Positions 59,463 to 64,000 of a DNA stretch of 64,000 bases are shown here, one piece after another. A model generated the notes under the pieces. It had not been told where the DNA came from. It worked only from the letters and a program-made list of their open reading frames with translations, and searched no databases. Within the stretch, counting starts at the first letter, position 1, and each line of letters begins with the position of its first letter. This DNA is from Aureispira anguillae (lineage in GTDB: Bacteria > Bacteroidota > Bacteroidia > Chitinophagales > Saprospiraceae). The stretch lies in assembly GCF_026000115.1 (NCBI RefSeq), contig NZ_AP026867.1, forward strand, positions 403,501 to 467,500. The letters are read 5' to 3'. The translations under genes were made by a program, and so were the position numbers.

Positions 59463-60518
59463 ATGATTGATAAAAATACACCTGTATTAGTGACTGGAGG
59501 AAGTGGTTATATTGCTTCTTGGGTCGTCAAAAAATTACTCGAACAAGGTTATCTTGTTAATGCGACTGTTCGCAACAAATCAAAAATTGAAAAAGTTGAC
59601 CATCTGCTAAAATTGCAAACGGAGTTTCCTCAACGATTAAAATTATATGAAGCCGACTTATTAAAAAAGGGCTCTTTTGAAAAAGCAATGGAAGGCTGTG
59701 AATTGGTCATTCATATGGCCTCTCCTTTTAAAATTAATGTAAAAGATGCTCAAAAGGAATTGGTCGATCCTGCTTTGGAGGGAACCCGCAATATTCTCAA
59801 TCAGGTGAATGCTACGCCAAGTGTCAAACGGGTTGTATTAACGTCTAGTGTGGTCGCTATTTATGGTGATGCAGCAGATGCAGTTCTTACCAAAAATGGC
59901 ATTTTTACAGAGGAATATTGGAATACCTCTAGTTCTTTAAAACATCAGCCTTATAGTTATTCAAAAACATTGGCGGAACAAGAAGCTTGGAAGTTACAAA
60001 AGGCACAACAGCGTTGGGATTTAGTCGTCATTAATCCTTCTTTTGTGATGGGACCTTCTCTGAGCAATAGAAAGGATGGAGAGAGTACGGATTTTATGAT
60101 TCAAATGCTTTCAGGAAATTTCAAAACGGGAGTGCCTAATATGACTTTTGGCTTGGTGGATGTTCGAGATGTTGCAGAAGCCCATATTTTGGCGGGGACT
60201 AAAGCCTCGGCTTCGGGGCGTCATATCACTTGCAATCGTTCCCATACTATGTTGGAAATAGCGAAAATTCTTAAACAAGAATTTGGCACTAAATTTAAGT
60301 TGCCATCTAGTGAATTGCCTAAGTTTTTGCTCTATATCGTTGGTCCTTTAATGGGAGGTTTGTCTTGGAAGTTTATTAGTGGAAACGTTGGTTTTCCTTT
60401 AAATTTTGATAACAGTTATAGCCAAAAAGATCTAGGGCTTACGTACAGAAAGATTGCAGAAACCCTGAAAGATCATGCAGATCAATTGATAGAAAGTGGA
60501 CACGTTAAGCTGACTTAA
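59463..60518 (+). CDS. Extended SDR, dihydroflavonol-reductase-like NAD(P)-dependent reductase
   Basis: The 351-residue protein has the nucleotide-binding VLVTGGSGYIASWVVKKLL, an NADPH-type basic VRNKSK after strand 2, and VIHMASPF. The catalytic Tyr-Lys pair is in YSYSKTLAE, preceded by VVLTSSVVAIYG, and FVMGPS follows. This matches the DFR/cinnamoyl-CoA-reductase-like branch that reduces aldehydes or ketones. The substrate is unknown. It ends about 120 bases before the promoter of the aromatic operon. Confidence 0.9.
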   Translation: MIDKNTPVLVTGGSGYIASWVVKKLLEQGYLVNATVRNKSKIEKVDHLLKLQTEFPQRLKLYEADLLKKGSFEKAMEGCELVIHMASPFKINVKDAQKELVDPALEGTRNILNQVNATPSVKRVVLTSSVVAIYGDAADAVLTKNGIFTEEYWNTSSSLKHQPYSYSKTLAEQEAWKLQKAQQRWDLVVINPSFVMGPSLSNRKDGESTDFMIQMLSGNFKTGVPNMTFGLVDVRDVAEAHILAGTKASASGRHITCNRSHTMLEIAKILKQEFGTKFKLPSSELPKFLLYIVGPLMGGLSWKFISGNVGFPLNFDNSYSQKDLGLTYRKIAETLKDHADQLIESGHVKLT

Positions 60519-60642
60519 AAAATTAACGGAGTATTACTGAAAAATAATCAATACCATAAAAGAGGTTCATTTTCAGTGAATAAGGAAATCAGAACGGGCG
60601 TTCGTTGCAAGAAAAAAAAATAAAAAAAAATACAGCGTAGTA

Positions 60643-60673
60643 TTGCATCTTTCAAAATCTTTATTTAAACTTG
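60643..60673 (+). promoter_or_regulatory. Candidate promoter of the aromatic amino-acid operon
   Basis: TTG (60643-60645), a 20-base spacer, and TAAACTTG (60666-60673; one mismatch to TAnnTTTG) fit the Bacteroidota -33/-7 layout. Transcription would start near 60680, just ahead of the first leader peptide at 60703. Confidence 0.5.
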
Positions 60674-60702
60674 TAAAACAAAGACGGAATAAAAACAACA
60701 TC

Positions 60703-60771
60703 ATGACACTAATTAATAATACATTTTATAATAATAATTTTTACTTTTTTAACCAAAAAGGTAAGAGCTAA
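60703..60771 (+). CDS. Leader peptide 1, Phe/Tyr-rich (attenuator)
   Basis: This 22-codon ORF encodes MTLINNTFYNNNFYFFNQKG plus KS and ends with TAA at 60769-60771. Six of 22 residues are aromatic (F8, Y9, F13, Y14, F15, F16), clustered as FY and FYFF. It is followed by an intrinsic terminator at 60801-60835. The stop-codon region AAGAGCTAA contains GAGCT (60765-60769), which can pair with AGCTC (60803-60807) in the 5' arm of that terminator. Ribosome stalling at the Phe/Tyr codons would leave GAGCT free to form this antiterminator, whereas translation to the stop would cover it. It is too short for standard gene finders. The assignment is inferred from composition, position and RNA structure. 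Confidence 0.78.
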   Translation: MTLINNTFYNNNFYFFNQKGKS

Positions 60772-60800
60772 TGAAGTGTATTATATCCTAATATATTTAA

Positions 60801-60835
60801 AGAGCTCGAACTTAAATTCGGGCTCTTTTTTTTTT
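60801..60835 (+). terminator. Attenuator terminator 1
   Basis: AGAGCTCGAA pairs with TTCGGGCTCT (10 pairs including one G-U) around the loop CTTAAA, followed by a run of ten T. It stands 29 bases after the stop of leader peptide 1 and before any structural gene, so it is placed to cut transcription early. Confidence 0.9.
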
Positions 60836-60907
60836 GCTTATTTTTTAATACAACTTATTGTTCAATTCTCTTCTTAAACAACTTCGACATTAAAATCTAA
60901 AATAACA

Positions 60908-60976
60908 ATGCAACTTTCCTATTCAATTTATAATAATAATAATTTTTTCTTTTACAGCAGGTTTATGCCGAGCTAA
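60908..60976 (+). CDS. Leader peptide 2, Phe/Tyr-rich (attenuator)
   Basis: A second 22-codon ORF encodes MQLSYSIYNNNNFFFYSRFM plus PS and ends with TAA at 60974-60976. Seven of 22 residues are aromatic (Y5, Y8, F13, F14, F15, Y16, F19), with FFFY as a continuous run. It has the same length as leader 1 and the same YNNN(N)F core, so the two probably arose by duplication. The stop region contains CCGAGCT (60968-60974), which is perfectly complementary to AGCTCGG (61005-61011) in the 5' arm of the next terminator. This gives a 7-bp antiterminator that a ribosome at the stop codon would block. Confidence 0.85.
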   Translation: MQLSYSIYNNNNFFFYSRFMPS

Positions 60977-61011
60977 TAGGGAAGATATACCTATAACTTT
61001 TTGAAGCTCGG
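60968..61011 (+). promoter_or_regulatory. Antiterminator pairing of attenuator 2
   Basis: CCGAGCT at 60968-60974 overlaps the last codons and stop of leader 2. It pairs base for base with AGCTCGG at 61005-61011, in competition with terminator 2. The arrangement needs only two mutually exclusive hairpins instead of the classic three-stem leader. Confidence 0.75.
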
Positions 61012-61033
61012 ATTTTATCCGAGCTTTTTTTTT
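61004..61033 (+). terminator. Attenuator terminator 2
   Basis: AAGCTCGGAT and ATCCGAGCTT form a perfect 10-bp stem with a TTT loop, followed by nine T. It ends 22 bases before the ATG of the prephenate dehydratase gene, so readthrough is needed for operon expression. Confidence 0.95.
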
Positions 61034-61055
61034 GCCATCAACTATTTAAAATCGA

Positions 61056-61922
61056 ATGAAACACAACTATTATCAGAACAGCAAAGCCTCTGCCATCAAA
61101 AAAGTAGCCATACAAGGTATAAGAGGAGCATTTCACGAAGAAGCTGCAAGGCAGTGGTTTGAATCGGAGGCGATTGAAATTGTTCCAACTTTGTTGTTTA
61201 AGGACATGGTTAAGGCGGTAGCAGCAAAAGAAATTGAGCATGCAGTAATTGCCATAGAAAACACCATTTCAGGAACCATCCACCAAAATCTTCGTCTATT
61301 GTCCAGTTATCCTGTAGAAATTTGCGGTGAAATTAGCTTGCGAATTAGGCAAAATTTGGGCGTGTTACCAGGCACAAGCCTAAAAGATCTAACAGAAGTG
61401 CGCTCGCATTATATGGCTATTAATCAGTGCCGAAGATATTTTAAGGAACATCCTCAAATCAAGTTGGTGGAGGATATTGATACTGCACTTAGTGCTAAAA
61501 CCATTGCTCAACAACAATTAAAAACAGTTGGAGCGATAGGGAGTTTACAAGCAATGGATTTTTATGGTTTGGAAGTTATTGGAAGAAGTATAGAGACCGA
61601 TAAACACAATTATACACGTTTTTTTGTATTGGCGCCTAAGTCCGAAAAAAGACCTACAGAGGGATATAACAAAGTGACGATTAGTGCTGTTTTGCCACAT
61701 AAAGCAGGGAGCCTAAATCGGTTGTTGACCTTTTTCCAATTAGAGGCTATCAACCTTAGCAAGTTAGAATCTATCACCATTGTTGGGCAGCCGTATCGAT
61801 ATCGATTTATTATGGATTTGGAATTTGAGCGTGGTTACAATTTTGAAAATCAATTGGAACAACTACAAAAGCTCACTTGCAGTTATAAAATATTAGGATA
61901 TTATAATAGTAACAATCAATAG
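61056..61922 (+). CDS. pheA: Prephenate dehydratase
   Basis: This enzyme converts prephenate to phenylpyruvate, the committed step to phenylalanine. The catalytic domain starts KVAIQGIRGAFHEEAA and contains AVIAIENTISGTIHQN and GAIGSLQAMDFYGLEV. The TRF motif NYTRFFVLA has catalytic Thr187. A C-terminal ACT domain from about 205 has PHKAGSLNRLL (GALV-like region) and KLESITIV, where classical Phe-binding domains have ESRP, so feedback sensing may be altered. The enzyme is monofunctional, with no chorismate mutase domain; that activity is probably on the DAHP synthase two genes on. Two leader-peptide attenuators precede it, and the aminotransferase follows after three bases. Confidence 0.95.
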   Translation: MKHNYYQNSKASAIKKVAIQGIRGAFHEEAARQWFESEAIEIVPTLLFKDMVKAVAAKEIEHAVIAIENTISGTIHQNLRLLSSYPVEICGEISLRIRQNLGVLPGTSLKDLTEVRSHYMAINQCRRYFKEHPQIKLVEDIDTALSAKTIAQQQLKTVGAIGSLQAMDFYGLEVIGRSIETDKHNYTRFFVLAPKSEKRPTEGYNKVTISAVLPHKAGSLNRLLTFFQLEAINLSKLESITIVGQPYRYRFIMDLEFERGYNFENQLEQLQKLTCSYKILGYYNSNNQ

Positions 61923-61925
61923 ATT

Positions 61926-63098
61926 ATGAAAGTTGCATCAAGGGTTTTATCAATAGAAGCTTACTTTTTTGCTAAAAAATTAGCAGAAATAAAGGAATTA
62001 AAAACAAAGGGAAAACCAATTATCAATTTGGGGATTGGGAGCCCTGATTTAGAGCCACACCAAAAAGTACGTCAAGCACTTCAAGTAGCGACAGAAAAAA
62101 AAGGAAGTTATCAATACCAATCGTATCGAGGAATTGATGATCTGAGAATAGCGATCGCCAAGTGGTATCAAAAGATATACAAGGTTAAGTTGGATGAAAA
62201 GCATGAAGTCTTGCCTTTGATGGGATCTAAAGAAGGGATTAACTACATTTCTTTGGCTTATCTGGAAGCAGGGGATAAGGTATTGGTGCCCAATCCTGGA
62301 TATCCAGCTTATGCTGCTGCTGCTAGGATAGCTGGGGCAAAGGCGGTTTATTATGATTTAAAAGCGGATAAAAACTGGTATCCTGATTTTGAGCAATTGG
62401 AGCAGTTGGTGGATGAAGATTGTAAGATGATTTGGGTCAATTATCCTAATATGCCAACGACCCAAGCGGCTTCTATGGACGTTTTTGAGCAGTTATTAAA
62501 TTTTGCCAAAAAACACCAATTACTATTGTGTAATGACAATCCTTATAGTCTCATTTCATCTAGTTCTCCTAAGAGCTTGTTGAGTTTGCCAAATGCCAAA
62601 GACGTTGCGGTCGAACTTAATTCATTGAGCAAATCTCATAATATGGCAGGAGCTCGATTGGGGATGCTAGTAGGGCGACAAACGATTATAAGTGACATTT
62701 TTAAGGTCTATAGTAATTTTAGTTCAGGTATGTTTTTACCCATTCAAAAAGCAGCCATAGAGGCATTGGAATTGGATGCCTCTTGGTACAAAATGCTCAA
62801 TAAATTTTATATGGAACGCAGGCAGCTAGCACAAGCTATTTTAGCGGATTTGGGTTGCCAGTATAACCCTAGGGGAGCGGGACTATTTGTTTGGGGCAAA
62901 ATCCCTTCAGCATTTAGCGATTGCCATGAGCTCTCGGATCAGTTGCTTTATAAGGCCAATGTATTTGTTACACCAGGAAGCATTTTTGGTAGCAATGGCA
63001 GTCAGTATATCCGTATTTCTTTATGTGCTTCTTTAGAAGAATTAACAGAGGCAAAACAACGAATTAAACAACATCTTAACCTACCATTAGTTCGGTGA
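61926..63098 (+). CDS. Class I/II aminotransferase, probably aromatic/prephenate-type
   Basis: This is a fold-type I PLP aminotransferase: NLGIGSPDLEPH, YQYQSYRGIDDLR, GSKEGINYISLAYLEAGD, NPGYPAY, NYPNMPTTQAA, DNPYSLI, and Lys236 in LNSLSKSHNMAGARLG as Schiff-base lysine. YIRISLCAS near the end holds the carboxylate-binding Arg. Context in an operon with prephenate dehydratase and DAHP synthase suggests transamination of phenylpyruvate or hydroxyphenylpyruvate, or of prephenate. Sequence alone also fits LL-diaminopimelate-aminotransferase-like members. It is coupled to pheA (three-base gap). Confidence 0.9.
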   Translation: MKVASRVLSIEAYFFAKKLAEIKELKTKGKPIINLGIGSPDLEPHQKVRQALQVATEKKGSYQYQSYRGIDDLRIAIAKWYQKIYKVKLDEKHEVLPLMGSKEGINYISLAYLEAGDKVLVPNPGYPAYAAAARIAGAKAVYYDLKADKNWYPDFEQLEQLVDEDCKMIWVNYPNMPTTQAASMDVFEQLLNFAKKHQLLLCNDNPYSLISSSSPKSLLSLPNAKDVAVELNSLSKSHNMAGARLGMLVGRQTIISDIFKVYSNFSSGMFLPIQKAAIEALELDASWYKMLNKFYMERRQLAQAILADLGCQYNPRGAGLFVWGKIPSAFSDCHELSDQLLYKANVFVTPGSIFGSNGSQYIRISLCASLEELTEAKQRIKQHLNLPLVR

Positions 63099-63224
63099 AA
63101 AACCTTATTAGGTTGATTTTTAGGCGTTTTTCGTAAAAATTTATAAATCAATCGAATAAAATGGTGCTTTTTTGATTTTTGTTAAAAAAATTATCGAACT
63201 ATTACCTACAAAATACCAATTAAA

Positions 63225-64000
63225 ATGAAAATTACAACTTGGAAAAAAAATGATCTAAATAAGCCAATGCTGATTGCAGGTCCTTGCAGTGCAGAAAGCC
63301 GAATGCAGGTATTAGAAACTGCAAAAAAATTAAAAGAACAAAATCTGGCTTATTTTAGAGCAGGAATCTGGAAGCCTCGAACTCGACCAGGAGCATTTGA
63401 AGGAGTAGGAACAATAGGCTTGAGTTGGTTACAAGAAGCTAAAAAATTATATCAATTGCCAATTTGTACAGAAGTTGCCAATGTAAAACATGTCTATGAA
63501 GCCCTAAAAGCAGGAATGGATATGTTGTGGATTGGAGCCAGAACAAGTACCAATCCTTTTGCGGTTCAGGAAATTGCAGAAGCGTTGAGAGGAGTAGATA
63601 TTCCTATCATGGTAAAAAATCCAATCAATCCAGACTTAAAACTATGGATTGGCGCAATTGAACGTTTTGAAAAATGTGGCATTCAGAATATTGCAGCGAT
63701 TCATCGAGGGTTTTCTATCTATGAAAAAATTGACTACAGGAATCAACCTAAATGGCAAATAGCGGTGGACTTGCAACGGGAGTATCCCGATATGTTGATG
63801 ATTTGTGATCCAAGTCATATTGGAGGGAAAAGGGCACACATTCTGAAAATTTCTCAAAAAGCATTGGATTTAAATTTTGATGGTTTAATGATTGAAACAC
63901 ACCATCAACCCCAAGAAGCTTGGACAGATGCTGCCCAGCAAATTACTCCTAAACAATTGATGGAGACATTGGAGCAATTAATTATTCGGGATAAAGAGCC
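63225..64000 (+). CDS. DAHP synthase, likely fused to chorismate mutase (3' end beyond window)
   Basis: This ORF is cut by the window end. The 258 visible residues start MKITTWKKNDLNKPMLIAGP, with AGPCSAES, WKPRTRPGAFEGVG, EVANVKHVYEALKAGMDMLWIGAR, MVKNPINPD, CDPSHIGGKR and ETHHQPQEAWTDAAQQITP. These are the phosphoenolpyruvate/erythrose-4-phosphate and metal-binding blocks of the type I-beta DAHP synthase/KdsA family. The H-x-x-P-x-x-A-x-(S/T)DA-Q-Q-(L/I)-TP end is shared with the Bacteroidota bifunctional DAHP synthase-chorismate mutase, and the sequence continues in frame with KQLMETLEQLIIRD, as expected for a linker to an AroQ-type mutase. It lies 126 bases after the aminotransferase. It catalyses the first step of the shikimate pathway. 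Confidence 0.93.
   Translation, partial: MKITTWKKNDLNKPMLIAGPCSAESRMQVLETAKKLKEQNLAYFRAGIWKPRTRPGAFEGVGTIGLSWLQEAKKLYQLPICTEVANVKHVYEALKAGMDMLWIGARTSTNPFAVQEIAEALRGVDIPIMVKNPINPDLKLWIGAIERFEKCGIQNIAAIHRGFSIYEKIDYRNQPKWQIAVDLQREYPDMLMICDPSHIGGKRAHILKISQKALDLNFDGLMIETHHQPQEAWTDAAQQITPKQLMETLEQLIIRDKE

Overview
The window is AT-rich chromosomal DNA from a member of the Bacteroidota. Four things support this: type IX secretion hallmarks (a giant SprB-repeat surface protein with a gliding-motility-associated C-terminal domain, a PorP/SprF-like partner, and a BNR protein with a type-A-like tail), a CarboxypepD_reg-plus-TonB-dependent receptor, TAnnTTTG-type -7 boxes in front of several genes, and a DAHP synthase of the type fused to chorismate mutase in this phylum. 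A large-genome, gliding or filamentous relative of the Saprospiria fits, but the genus cannot be fixed from the sequence. No rRNA, tRNA, CRISPR array or intact insertion sequence was seen.

Layout. 1-18.2 kb is mostly housekeeping: a degenerate TrpF-like barrel protein, a hybrid histidine kinase, NAD-dependent DNA ligase, a TPR-CHAT membrane protein whose catalytic His appears replaced, an O-methyltransferase-like protein, a TonB-dependent receptor, lipoyl synthase and histidyl-tRNA synthetase. 18.5-41.7 kb is dominated by one 21.9-kb gene (7309 codons). It encodes a secreted adhesin-like protein with about 70 SprB repeats, followed after a strong terminator by a porP/sprF-like gene. 41.8-45.1 kb has a pseudouridine synthase, an apparently exported PLP enzyme and a methyltransferase. 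45.05-54.3 kb is a tightly packed minus-strand cell-surface polysaccharide operon (Wzz-like, Wzx, Wzy, two glycosyltransferases, an unusual Wzy/ligase-sugar-phosphate-transferase fusion, and a nucleotidyltransferase-SDR fusion). 54.5-60.5 kb has a BFN/UVR protein, CoaE, an FAD oxidoreductase, a secreted BNR protein and an extended SDR. 61.0-64.0 kb is the start of a phenylalanine/tyrosine biosynthetic operon (prephenate dehydratase, aminotransferase, DAHP synthase running off the window).

The most striking finding is regulatory. Between 60.64 and 61.06 kb, upstream of the prephenate dehydratase gene, lie two unannotated 22-codon leader peptide ORFs in tandem. Both are rich in Phe and Tyr codons around a YNNN(N)F core. 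Each is followed by an intrinsic terminator, and each carries at its stop codon a segment complementary to the 5' arm of its own terminator. This looks like two aromatic-amino-acid transcription attenuators in series.

The second highlight is the architecture of the giant gene. Repeats 10-29 form five copies of a four-repeat higher-order unit, and one unit has recently been duplicated as a 963-bp, about 98% identical tandem copy. Later repeats alternate with a two-repeat period.
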